NCBI RefSeq assembly: GCF_001715975.1
Contig: NZ_MARB01000034.1
Span: forward strand, 1 to 32,804
Reading direction: 5' to 3'
Source: Candidatus Thiodiazotropha endolucinida
GTDB lineage: Bacteria; Pseudomonadota; Gammaproteobacteria; Chromatiales; Chromatiaceae
Length of the DNA stretch: 32,804 nt
This document shows positions 32,681 through 32,804 of the stretch, one piece after another. The notes under the pieces were generated by a model, which did not search any database, was not told the origin of the DNA, and saw only the letters and a list, made by a program, of their open reading frames with translations. Position numbers and translations under genes: made by a program. The number at the start of each line of letters is the position of its first letter. The stretch's first letter is position 1.

Positions 32681-32804
32681 TAGGGCCTGTTAACACTAAT
32701 CCAATACACCCTGCTGGGGCTGTTTTTGTGCCCAGCAAGGCAGAATGAGCGAGGTGTAGTTATGCTACATGAGCGAATGATAACGCCGCTGGGCGCAAAA
32801 ACAG
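32681..32804 (+). mobile_element. start of a hairpin-rich repeated element (MITE/IS-like)
   Basis: Begins with the same terminal sequence as 8923-8944 (one mismatch in 22). It then forms a large hairpin: arms CTGTTTTTGTGCCCAGC (32720-32736) and GCTGGGCGCAAAAACAG (32788-32804) pair over 17 bases with one G-U. Inside is a smaller hairpin GTAG/CTAC and two similar ATGAGCGA words. No transposase is in view, and the element is cut by the window end. Confidence 0.6.

Overview
The window looks like chromosomal DNA of a denitrifying gammaproteobacterium, plausibly of the sulfur-oxidising Chromatiales/Sedimenticola/Thiodiazotropha type. This is inferred from gene content: a nir/nor denitrification block, an E. 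coli-like rrn boxA, FecR-TPR-barrel and DUF3179/HD-GYP proteins, and moderate GC. No rRNA or marker gene fixes the taxonomy.

Layout. (1) 0.1-6.7 kb: a nucleotide-pyrophosphatase/phosphodiesterase-like enzyme, a small lipoprotein, a very large FecR + TPR + outer-membrane barrel fusion, a SleB-type wall hydrolase and a beta-carbonic anhydrase. (2) 6.8-12.4 kb: a coupled HD-GYP/DUF3179 pair, an NlpC/P60 lipoprotein, a DUF4382 lipoprotein with an in-frame TGA near its end, and a small exported protein. (3) 12.4-18.3 kb, minus strand: an RNA-repair/ribosome-rescue island. Reading 5'->3' on the minus strand it holds an rrn-type boxA with strong hairpins, a tRNA with anticodon UAG but a short variable loop, a frameshifted SEC-C zinc protein, an acceptor/T-arm minihelix ending in CCA, a tRNA-like gene with anticodon UUA (ochre), a collapsed tRNA fragment, a slipin, an unrecognised 315-residue protein, an RtcB RNA ligase, a 63-residue ArfA-like protein whose 3' coding end folds into a ~26-bp hairpin, and an HTH regulator. 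(4) 18.5-20.9 kb: a phage-repressor-like HTH protein, two contractile-tail tube proteins without the rest of a tail, and a possible decayed lipase. (5) 20.9-31.9 kb: a DNR/FNR-type regulator, norCB, and a heme d1 / nitrite reductase assembly operon (nirE, nirC, nirF, nirG, nirH, nirDL, nirJ, a c'-like cytochrome, nirN), with FNR/DNR-type palindromes before norC and nirE. nirS itself is not in the window. (6) The end: a thermonuclease and the start of a repeated, hairpin-rich element whose terminus also occurs at 8.9 kb.

The likeliest little-described system is region 3. RNA ligase, slipin, tRNA mimics with stop-reading or class-inappropriate anticodons, and a putative nonstop-mRNA-regulated rescue factor lie on one strand, consistent with a response to RNA cleavage (for example by anticodon nucleases or toxins) that combines RNA sealing with release of stalled ribosomes. 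The linkage is seen in the sequence; the joint function is inference.
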